Shown here in pieces: positions 10,848 to 63,400 of a stretch of DNA of 64,000 nucleotides. Location of the stretch: positions 16,181,936-16,245,935 of the forward strand of contig NC_079214.1 of assembly GCF_029633865.1 (NCBI RefSeq), given 5' to 3'. Origin of the DNA: Lampris incognitus. Its lineage: Eukaryota > Chordata > Actinopteri > Lampriformes > Lampridae. Each line of letters opens with the position of its first letter. Positions within the stretch are counted from its first letter, which is position 1. The notes below the pieces were generated by a model. That model was given only the letters and a program-made list of their open reading frames with translations, did no database searches and had not been told where the DNA came from. Made by a program: the position numbers and the translations under genes.

Positions 10848-11870
10848 AAATTTAACCTAACCTTATTTACATAAGGTTAAATTAAATTTAGGCAACCTCG
10901 CCCTCAACGTAACCTTATCCAAACTCTTACCTTAACCTAACCGATAGCTAACCTTAACCAAACTGAACCCTCAACCCAATCCTAACCTAACTTCAACCTA
11001 GCCCTAACCTTAACCGATAGCTAACCTTAACCTAATCGACAGCTAACCCTCAACCCAATCTTAATCTAACCTCAACCTAACCCTAATCTTAATCTAACAT
11101 TTACCTTAACCTAACCTTACCCGATAGCTAACCCTCAACTCAATCTTAATCTAACCTCAACCTAACCCTAACTTTAACCGATAGCCAACCTTAACCTAAC
11201 CCGATAGCTAACCATAAACTAGATAGCAAAACTTCAACCAACAGCAAACCCTCAACCCAATCTTAATCTAACCAACCTAACCGTAACCTTAACCGATAGC
11301 TAACCTACTACTACTTCTACTACTACTACTACTTTCGTCTGCTTCCGTTAGGGGTCGCCACAGCGGATCCTCCGTTTCCATTTCTTCCTGTCTTCTGCAT
11401 CCTCCTCTCTCACCAGCCACCTGCATGTCCTCCCTCACCACATCCATAAACCTCCTCTTTGGCCTTCCTCTTTTCCTCTTCGCTGGCAGCGCCATATTCA
11501 CCATCCTTCTCCCAGTATAACCAATAGCTAACCATAACCTAGATAACAAAACTTCAACCAACAGCAAACACTCAACCCAATCTTAACCTAACCTCAACCT
11601 AGTCCGAACCTTAACCTAACGCTCACCTTAACCGATAGCTAACCTTAACCTAACCTAATTGACAGCTAACCCTCAACCCAATCTTAACCTAACCTTAACC
11701 TAACGCTTACCTTAACCGATAGCTAACCTTAACCTAACCTAATTGACAGCTAACCCTCAACCCAATCTTAACGTAACCTCAACCTAGTCCGAACCTTAAC
11801 CTAACGCTTACCTTAACCTAACCGATAGCTAACCCTCAACTCAATCGTAACCTAACCTCAACGTAACTGT
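10848..11870. repeat. Degenerate telomere-like hexamer satellite
   Basis: About 1 kb built mainly from CTAACC/CTTAACC hexamer variants with a recurring CCGATAGCTAACC block and CTCAACCCAATCTTAACC blocks. Much of it is in six-base register and resembles decayed vertebrate telomere repeat (CCCTAA). It is split by an RTE-type LINE tail at 11305-11519. It lies just upstream of the predicted tanc1 promoter. Confidence 0.8.
11305..11519 (-). mobile_element. RTE-like LINE 3' tail in the satellite
   Basis: Read on minus it encodes the end of an RTE-type reverse transcriptase (GRRMVNMALPAKRKRGRPKR, RFMDVVREDMQVAGE). A 3' end follows with GGCGACCCCTAACGGAAGCAG and a trinucleotide AGT tail (11305-11332). 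The same family end occurs on + at 24280-24575, with a GTAGTA tail. The copy is a short 5'-truncated insertion. Confidence 0.8.
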
Positions 11871-12084
11871 TGTAGTTGAAGTTAGCACCCTAACCCCAAC
11901 CTCACGCCTCTGTTAGACCGGAAGCTCTCTGGCAGAAAACTCTGAAGGCAAGTTTCTCCCGCGTGCCACTTTTCCTCTCCTCCAACTCCATTGGACGGTC
12001 TGTGAACGTTCTCGTTCCATTGGACTGGTTTTAGAATGTGGGTTTGCTTTTGTTGCCATCTAGCGACGCTCTACATAACCAGCA

Positions 12085-12156
12085 GCCCGCCGCTATAAAG
12101 GGCTTGACATCTTGTAACCCACTTACTCAGTCAAGCAGTGCATTGAAGGAGCAGCG
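12085..12156 (+). promoter_or_regulatory. tanc1: Possible TATA promoter and 5' leader exon of tanc1
   Basis: A consensus TATAAA at 12094-12099 in a GC-rich setting (gccgcTATAAAgggc) is followed about 30 bases later by a possible start. A short leader then ends at a strong donor, gcagcg|gtgagt (12156/12157). A second leader exon 12365-12528 has good borders (catcgcag / gaag|gtaatg). It would join the first coding exon at 12938. These exons are predictions from splice signals only. Confidence 0.4.
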
Positions 12157-12682
12157 GTGAGTCCAACTTGCCGATTTCAATGATCTTTGAATTTCTAAGG
12201 TGAGGTGTTTTTTTTATGAGAAATTATAAGGGTCGTTCATGAATTTTAAACAAATCCCATAGAACACGAAGCGCACACAGTCATGTGTGTTAACTTTGAA
12301 GCGTTTTAACGGCGCCATGCACGACAGTGCATGCTATAGCAGGATAATTCTGTTGTCATCGCAGCTCCCCGCCTCTCGAACCCTGATCAAGTGCTGGGTG
12401 TGCCGACTCGTCTGTGAACAAGCTGACAGACCCAAGTTGAAGGGCCGGAGCAAGTCTACGGTGTCGTCGTTCAGCTCTCCGTGGATTTACATGAAAGTAT
12501 GAACGCAACAAAAGGGACCTGAGAGAAGGTAATGTCAGAATAAATCTCTTTCTTTTTATTCTCGCATGCACGACTGTTGGTGCATATTTTGCACAAAGAG
12601 ACGACTGTACTCACAAAGAGAACGCTCTACTAACCTCTACAAATGGTATGTACTGTATAAACTTAATCTTCGAGAGGAACTG

Positions 12683-12912
12683 TGTTTCCCAATCCAGTCA
12701 CCGGTCCCCTTGCCCTGCAGGTTGTCGTTGTAACACTGCATAGGTACACTATCTATTGTTACACAGCAAATCATATTATAACACTTTATTATGTCAGACG
12801 TGCCAAATCTGACATACACAAGGGCTGATTGGTTGAGTAAGTATAAGCAGAACCAATGAAAAGCCGGGTTACAATTATATTCTGCAGGACAGGAGGTACT
12901 TGAGGAAGTGAT
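12683..12912. mobile_element. Foldback MITE copy next to tanc1 coding exon 1
   Basis: The ends resemble each other in inverted orientation (TTTCCCAATCCAGTCACCGG... and ...CAGGACAGGAGGTACTTGAG). The internal sequence matches the better preserved copy at 51165-51397, for example ATCTGACATACACAAGGGCTGATTGGTTGA against a CTGATTGGTTGAA block there. It ends about 25 bases before the acceptor of the first tanc1 coding exon. The terminal repeats are more decayed than in the other copy. Confidence 0.65.
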
Positions 12913-12966
12913 CATTTGGGTCATCTTCCTTTTGTAGGCAGTGGAGTGTGGAGCAACAGCCCAGAA

Positions 12967-54164
<41,198 letters not shown>

Positions 54165-54990
54165 TTTTAGTCGATCAAAGCACAGAAGCTGGTTGATTTC
54201 AAGGGATGAGCCCACATACTGCTGTAGCAAGGGAGACTGCTTTGATGCAGGCTTCTTTTGAGCCTGTTCTTTCTTCTGTAGTTATGCTACTGCACTGCAT
54301 TTACAATCTAGTGGCAGTGTCGAATTAAAACTCAGGCTACTAGGCTTCTGCTTTCATCTGTGGACAGCTACACTAGCATATTAACAAAAGCCTGATGTTT
54401 TCAATTGAATGTAAAAAAAAAAATCTCAAGCTTTAGTTTATTCTAGCAGTTACAGAGAAATCTAAAGCATTGTATATGAATACATGAGAACATTAGGTGC
54501 AAGATATTAATATTTCTATTGTCGGGCTTACTGAAGAACATTTATATTTGTACGGTGTATACTATATTTACAGATTATATATTTCCCTGTAAGTGGTAAT
54601 TGTCTTTCAGTATTGCAGCTTTCAAAGGAAATTACCTTGTGTACTGGAGATTCTTTTTCTTGGTACATTTGATAAAAAGGCACTGTAGACACATTATCAG
54701 AATTTTCTTGTAATCTATTTATTCAAATGATTGCTTTGATCTAAACATTATGTCTTATTTATTTTGGAATAGCAGAGAGCATATGAAATGTTTATTGGCT
54801 TAAATAATGACATGATTGAATATTGATATTTATGACATAAATGAAGTGATTATTGATTTATCTGGACTTGAGTTCCAGCTGTTGAATATAAGTACTTTAG
54901 GAGACTTGTTAAATCTATATATCCAAAGCTGTCATATGCCATTACAGAGTCGTAACAGGATGACAGACCGGTATAATAAAATATATATGG
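54165..54990 (+). terminator. tanc1: tanc1 3' UTR with candidate poly(A) signal
   Basis: AT-rich non-coding sequence after the tanc1 stop. The clearest hexamer is AATAAA at 54975-54980, which would give a UTR of about 830 bases. The opposing wdsub1 stop is 0.7 kb further on. Confidence 0.5.
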
Positions 54991-55693
54991 AGGACTAATC
55001 CTTTCAATTGTACTTTATAGCTAGACATTTACCATCATCTACACATACCGGCTCATATTTTTATATCCACCTCCCATGCAATGCTGAATGTTAGTGTGCA
55101 CACACCAGTCATGCAATCCAGACATTGCACAGTACCACCTAACATCGAATATCTGAACCGACATTAAAGAAATGAAATTAAAAAATCATATGTAAATGGG
55201 AGCACAACCATTTGTGAAACAGTTTTCAAAAATTTTCTGTCAATACCTGTCACAAGCAAGTCTTCTGGAAGCTAGACTGTACGTCGATTTCAGTCGTCGA
55301 AGAATTTCCTCTGTCTGAACAGCCTCATTTTCCATGGGGTTTGAGCTGCTGAAGTTGTACGACATGTCTGACGAAAAACCACAGTCAGCTGAACAAGTGC
55401 CACTCCGATGAGGAAAGACTGTCGGCTGTGACTTGAAAATAACAGCTCATACTATCATCATGCCAACTTAAGATTGCAGCTGGTGGTAGCAATTATTTTT
55501 GGTGAGGGATAATGCTAACAAGCAATTTTTTCCCCCAATTAACTTAATGCCAGAAAAGAAATGTCCCCATGATGTGCACATGCCTTGAAAAGGTAAAAAA
55601 AAAAAAAAATCAATTGCCAAGGCATTCCTGTGAGTGCTGTGTGGTATTTTTGTTAACTTTTAGATAGACGACAGGGAAGATAATTTCATAATG

Positions 55694-56175
55694 CTACTGG
55701 CTGGTCTTCCAGCGGCCCATAGCCATCTTTAAGGTGTGGTTAGGAGTCAGCAAGGTGGTCATAAGGGGCAGGTTGGTCATGGGGCTTGAGCGATTCTTGG
55801 TGTTGATCCAGCTCTCAATAGCCCCTCTCTCATATGAGTAGCCATCTGCTCAAAACATAAAAAGGAAAAATACAAATACTTTTAAAAATCCTGTACCGTT
55901 TTTTGTGGAAAATAGGTTCACATTTAACAGACATCCAACAGCTTCTGTTATGTGTTGTCATCACAGCTAATTAACGTGCTACATGGAAACAGCTTTAGGA
56001 GGTGGACGGTGGTGTTTGCTGGACTCGTCTCTCACCAGCAGCAATGACTGGATCCTTCATCAGCTCTCTGGTGATGGGACACAGGAACTCGTCAGGAATG
56101 TTTGTACAAAAAGACGCACCCTTCAGCTCCTCCACCTTTCTCAGGAACTTGCTGCGCAGACCTAGTGACTCTACT

Positions 56176-56273
<98 letters not shown>

Positions 56274-57378
56274 AACACGTTGGGAAACATGACAAGGAAG
56301 ACGGAAAAGCTTTTAATTATTTTTTGTGTGCAATTATCAAAATGCTATTAGATAAAAGGGTTAGTTAGAAGGCCGACCTGCCCTGCCACACACACACACA
56401 CACTATATACGTATACAAAAGAAACATCAACATCAAGGTCATCAGACCCTGCATATAATTCTAAAGAGCTACACAACATTTTATTGTCGTGCCTCTGCTT
56501 GTTTGCCCTGTGCTTTGAATGTCAAGAATTTAATTTGTATTGAATTAAAAATCTGTGTGTGTGGTGAAGCGAGGTTGAACCTCACGTGTAAATATTTGTG
56601 CTACATGAGCAGTATCCCCTGTATGCGTCTTAGTTAATACATTATCATTTTTGAAGCAACACAAGAGTTAAGGTGCAGAACTCATCACTATTAGGATTTT
56701 AAAAACTACTGAACGACTGAAGGAAGCAGCCGTGAGAGTAAAATTCAAGTACATCTGAGCTCCAATAAAAGTTCCTGATTCTAATCTATGCCCAGTGTGG
56801 CTGGTTCCATTTCATTGCCGCTGTAAACCACATAATATTGTGCACCGTTTCATCTACTCCATTCAATTCAGAGACGCAGCTACTTCTCCCACGAGTTCTT
56901 CGGAGCAGACAAGACATGTTTCTTGCACAACATTGTGCTCCAGCTTAGCTCTTCAAACATATACAAGAAAGTTGGCCAGCGGCAACTTAAATGTACAGTA
57001 TGATCGCTCTCTGTTATGGCAAGCCAACTCAGTCATGGAAACTGGGGACAGACTGACAGCACACACTTCGGAGAGAATAAAAAGTGACTTTTGGATGGAG
57101 ATGACAGCATGGCAACACAACAGGCTCCTGCTGACAACTACAAGACAGCAGAGCTCTCCGAAGTCAGCCAAATAGCTCCACACCTTACACAACAGAGCAG
57201 AGGAGCACTCAAGACTTCCATCCATCCATTATCTGAACAGCTTATCCTGCTCTCAGGGTGGCGGGGATGCTGGAGCCTATTCCAGCAGTCATTGGGTGGC
57301 AGGCGGGGAGACACCCTGGACAGGCCGCCAGGCCATCACAGGGCGCGCACGCGCGCACACACACACACGCACACACAC

Positions 57379-57416
<38 letters not shown>

Positions 57417-60400
57417 TCATTCCTAGGGACAATTTAGTACGGCCAATTCACTTGACTTACATGTCTTTGGACTGTGGGAGGAAACCGGAGCCCCCAGAGG
57501 AAACCCACACAGACATGGGGAGAACATGCAAACTCCACACAGAGGACAACCCGGGATGACCCACCAAGGTAGGACTACCCTGGGGCTCGAACCCAGGACC
57601 TTCTTGCTGTGAGGCGACCGCGCTAACCACTGCGCCACCATACTGCCGCACTCAAGACTTGATAAATCAAAACAAAATTTTAGAAATCCCACTTCAGAAA
57701 GACTTGGAAACAATCAAGAAGGGTCTAACGATATTAGGTGTGAAGCCATTTTGTACCTTATGGGAAATACAGTTTGGGGGGATTGGGTTACATAACTGAT
57801 GGAGCGTTCTTAAAGTAGATTACAGTCAGAACCGCTGAAACCACACAGCCTTTAATGCCTTTTCCATGCACCCTAATATTGTATAATCTTGCAGGCTAAA
57901 ACCCACATCAACATTCATTCATTCCTTCCCCTTAACTTTATTTCTCGGCCTTTATAACAGCAATGTAAATAGGTAAAATGCCTAAGTAAACAAATCCAAG
58001 TATTTTTAGCAAATCTATTTGTGTCTTCCCATAAGAGACCAGACTTACACAACCCATGATATCATGCTTATATTGTAGCCAGTATCAGAAATCCATTACA
58101 CTTGAATTGACTCAAGTGATTTGCAAGTTGGCACTAGTGTAATTAATCTTACTAATCAATAAAAGGTGTACTCTGTATTCTATATACGTATTATGTGGGA
58201 TGCTTGTTCACCTCACCTATGTTGAGCTCTGACGCTAAGGTGTCTTTCGTCAGATTGAGCAGTTCCATTCCATCTATGTTGTTTGCCCTGAATTTTTCCA
58301 CCAATGTCTCAAGACCTTCCTCCACCAACCAGGCGGACACGTCTTCTTCTGACCAATCGCTGACCAACAACTTGGACTGGCCCGCTACGGTTCGACCTGA
58401 GAGAGCAAGAGTGAAAACAGTAAGGAATTGTGGTCAGCTGCAACACCGTTTGAGAAATGACCAAAAGCTCTTCATGCAAGACTATCTTGGAATGACAATG
58501 ATTGCTACATTTGATTGTCAATAGGGGATCTTTACTACCATAGTATGCAGAGTAATACAAAAAGTGGGGAAGTTTTTGTATTTTTTTGAAGACTGAAGCC
58601 ATCACATAAGATTTAATTTAAGAGGGAGGAAAGGCCCATACAATGCAGACAGAAGTGCATGTTCAAAGCTGAAAACCAAGTTAGGACTAAACGTATACGC
58701 CAATCAGCCAAAACATTAAAACCATCGGCCTAATATTGTTTATGTCACTCTCGTGCTGCCAAAACAGCTACAACTCATCAAGGCGTGGACTCCATAAGAC
58801 CTCTGAAGGTGTCCTCTCGTATCTGGCACCAAGACGTTAGCAGCAGATCCTTCAAGTCCTGTAAGTTGCGAGGTGGGGCCTCCATGGATCGGACTTATTT
58901 TTCCAGCACATCCCACAGATGCTTGATCGGATTGAGATCTGGGGAATTTGGAGGCCAAAGCAACACCTTGACAGTTGAAAAAGACAGGAAAAGCAGGGGA
59001 GAGAGAGAAGATGACATGCAGCAAAGGGCCCGGGCCAGATTCGAACCCAGGCTGCTGCGGTAAGGACTCAGTCTTATTGTAATACGCGCTCTACCAGGTG
59101 AGCCACTGGGGCACCCCCCCCGAGCTCTTCGTCACGTTCCTCAAACCATTCCTGAACAATTTTTGCAGCGTGGCAGGCCGCATTATCCTGCTGAAAGAGG
59201 CCACTGCACTCAGGCAATACCGTTGCCATGAAGGGGCGGACTTGGTCTGCAACGATAGATGGCATGTGTCAAAGTAACGTCCACATGAATGCCAGGACTT
59301 CCCACAGTGCAACCTGGTGCCATCTCTTCCCCACGTAAACAACACACACACACTCACACACACACACAGCCGTCCACATGCTATAAAAGAAAACATGATT
59401 AAACATGATTCATCATACCAGGCCACCTTATTCAACTGCTCCATGGTCCAGTTCTGACGCTCATGTGCCCATTTTAGGTGCTTTCGGTGGTGGACAGGGG
59501 TTACCATGGACACTCTGACCAGTCCGCAGCTACGCAGCCCCATATGCAGCAAGCCGTGATGCACTGTGTGTTCTTTAACGTTTTGGCTGATCGGTGTACG
59601 TACACATTCATGACTTCAGTACATATTAGGTGTATTTTATACCTCCTGCCATTCATAAAAGGGGCTTTTTGGTGTAAAACATGGAAAAAAATACTTGGGG
59701 GGGAGGGGTGCTCCCTACCTTCAGCTGAGATGAATGACTGATGCTCTGGAACAACGAGATATGAGTGAATAACTCCAAACAGACAAACAGTACACGCTGG
59801 TACTAAATACAGTGTATACGTATGAATAGTAAAACATGAAAAATGTTTGGTATCAATCAGACATGTAGGGTTTAAGTGAAACACTTTAAACTGAAGAGTA
59901 ATTAAAGCGCTGTATGCCAAGTGGTAGTTAATTTGTTTAATCTTGCAGCGTAGGACTTAACATCTACTAGCTCTTGAACGGAGAGCAACCGGACAAGGCA
60001 AACGCTACAAGTACTGTGGCACTGTACTGTTCCTGTTATGGTAGAGAATATAAATTCATAAATACAATGTATAATTTATTTACATTTTAATTAATAATTA
60101 TCTAAATATAATTTATGATTTCCACCTCACACAACAAAATCATATTAATTATATTAAATTATATTAAATCATATTAATTATATTATTATTTCTGATGATA
60201 AAATCAGGCTTTTTCAGGAGGATTTGCAAAACACACTGAACTAATCTACAAATTATTAAAAGAATGCACACCTGAGTTGTTTATCACAAGGTAGGTATTA
60301 CACTTCTCATGCCTCTATCTGTCAAAAACAGTCACAGAACATAAGTGTAGAAGAAAAGAGAACTTACCCGCGTATACTTTCCCCGCTTTTTCGTGGACAT

Positions 60401-63400
60401 GATATGAGGAAAAGTAAGTAGGAAAAAAATAAAGTAAAACAAAAATTATTTTGAATTTGGCTTCATTAAAAATCAGTTAGTACTTAAGCTTTATCAGACA
60501 GCGATGTGTATGTGTGTCGATATTTTCCTACCTTGGCCACTGCATCCATCCTCCAACCTCCAGATGTTGACATTCTTGTCCATAGATCCTGTAGCAATCA
60601 GTGGCGAAGTGGGAGAGAAGGCACATGCCGTCACATACCTGCAGCAAAAAAGATCTCCATCAGCTGAGGTGTAGTTATGTTAACGATGCAAAACAGGATT
60701 CCTTGAGGTGTTAATAGTATGACATGCCGATTTTCAGCAGTTTAGTTTTAAGGTTACTTCACATCCAAAAATTCAACAAATGAAACCACTGCTCATGTGT
60801 AACCATGGCAGCAAGTGTAACTATTTACCTTTCATGCTGGGTCAGTGTGTAAAGCAAAGCTGCACTATTCTGAAAACACAACGTTCAAGTTCAGTGCAAT
60901 ACCATCCATGAATGTTATGTCAAAAAGGTAACAGGAATGAGTTCATTCTTCAACAGAAGCCTTTGAATGAATTGATAGAATAGAGGTACTTACAGCATCG
61001 TAGATTGCAACGGTTTTATCCACAGAGCTGCATGACATAAAAAGATGATATTTTCAGCATATACACCTACACTGTGTGGTCAGACCTACATTTGCGAATT
61101 TAAAAGGCAGATGAAAACCAAACCCCCAACCTTTCCCATGCTCATTTTGAGACTTAGCAGGGCATTATTTTTTTGGAATGAAGCGATGCGTGTCTCCATC
61201 CTGTCATGGATCAAATGCTAAACTCTCATGTTTGACTTGAGGTGGTCAGCCAAAAGGATTTATCATAATATTTTTAATCTAGAACGGCTATGCAATTTAA
61301 ACAGTTGACTTAATGATTCCCATTGAAATTTATTAAGGGACTCACATTCAGTCATTTAAGATGTCAGTTGAGGGGCGTCCGGGTAGCGTAGCGGTCTATT
61401 CCGTTGCCTACCAACATGGGGATCGCCGATTCGAATCCCCCATGTTACCTCCGGCTTGATCGGGTGTCCCTACAGACACAATTGGCCGTGTCTGCGGGTA
61501 GGAAGCCGGATATGGGTATGTGTCCTGGTCGCTGCACTAGCGCTTCCTCTGGTCAGTCGGGGCACCTTTCCGGGGGGGAGGGGGAACTGGGGGGAATAGC
61601 GTGATCCTCTCACCCACTACATCCCCCTGGCGAAACTCCTCAGGTGAAAAGAAGTGGCTGGTGACTCCACACGTATCGGAGGAGGCATGTGGTAGTCTGC
61701 AGCCCTCCCCAGATCAGCAGAGGAGGTGGAGCAGCGACCGGGACAGCTTGGAGAGTGGGGTAATTTGCCAAGTGCAATTGGGGGGGGGGGTCACTTGAAA
61801 AGCTGCTTCTCCCTGGCTCCTATGTTCAACTATGTCGAAACGCTGTTCAGCTGTAACGTTGATTGACTGTCCCAACAGAATCCCCACATTGTTGTCGCAT
61901 TTCAAATGGATAACATAATGCCAAATCTTAGGGATTGCAGTTTTAAATATTTTCAGGTTTCATCAGACCTGGACGGCCAAATTGTGTGACTAAAATAATG
62001 TATGTCTCCACCCCATGGTTGAACATTGCATTACAGTTTTATGTTTGCATCAAATGAGCCTCATAAGTGGCCAAACAAAATGCATTGTCACTCCGCAGCC
62101 CAAAAGGTCCCTCCATTGATTCCTCATAAACTTCCCTGGTGGAGCAAGGATGGTTAGAGGTCTCTGGAATATTTCCACATGCCATCTCACCCAGACACAA
62201 GCAGCTGACCATCTGCAGAGAAGGCGCAGGAGAGGACAGGAGCTGATTGGCCAATTAGTGTGTGTAAAAGCTGCATTTTAAACCCTAGAAGCAAGAAAAA
62301 CATAAAAGAGGCATATCCTTAAATCATCCCAAGTGGCTACATTTCTTAGAAATTATGTTCAGATAAAATGTACATTGTGACAGCAGGCTAAAATAATAGT
62401 AACAATAAGAATATTTCATATAACAGAACCAAATGAACTTCAACTGAATGACAAACACTGCCATTGTGTAAAATGTAAACAGAGGAAAATTCAGCATATC
62501 AAAGCAAAAGAACAATCTCACTGAAGCAACACTGACATTATTTTAATCAATATGCGTATGTTGCCACACTGGGACACTGGACATGAATAATCTAGAATTG
62601 TGTCCAAAATTGCCCCTTGTCTGTTATATAGTGCACTACTTTTGATTTTGGACACATCTTAGGTTTATGACTGTGGTGGAGAGGGCTGTGGACCAGCTGC
62701 CCCCAGTTAGCTCAACTAGCTCAGGGCAGATTAAACAAGAGTCCACATTCCAAATGAAGACACCCCAGAGACCAGAAGAGAGCTGAACTACAGAACTGCA
62801 TAGCTCTCTCATCATCTAAAGACATCTGTGTGCTTTTTACTGCTTTAATCCTTAGTGTTTTTAATATTCTCTTTTTAATAAACGGGCTGTTGAATCCTCT
62901 TAACCATCTTTGACTGTCTCTCTGCCTGCAGAGAGACAGTCAAAGGCTGGTGGTGCAGACTTGCCACAATGAGTTCAAATCTGTTTAAAATGAAATTGAG
63001 TTACAAAGATAAATTGATGAGAAATAGATAACAAAAAAGGGTTCTGCCAACACGCACTGATAGGTCCCTGTACCTTTAGTGCTGAATTTGTTGACAGCCC
63101 AGATCTTCAGATGACTATCTTGCCCACAGGATGCCAGACGGAATTGCACCACCTGACCACCTGAAAAAAAACACATGTACAAATCATCCACATCCACAAA
63201 TCATGCCCAATCTCTCGCAAACAGTGATTTATCTTGTCAAGAGGCTGACAGTTAACCATAATATTACAATAACTGGATTAATGTGTATCATGGAAATTAG
63301 TATACTTTGTGAAAACAAATTAAGCCAGGCAACTTGTGCCAGAATCCTAGCATTACAAGATGTGCCACATAAAATGATTACATTGCGATTGTGAGTACCG

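Noticed and set aside
58968-59118. Possible tRNA gene
   Set aside because: A- and B-box sequences are present, but the cloverleaf is incomplete and a SINE body and pyrimidine tail follow. The same reasoning removes the tRNA-like heads at 3059, 22930, 32297 and 61375.
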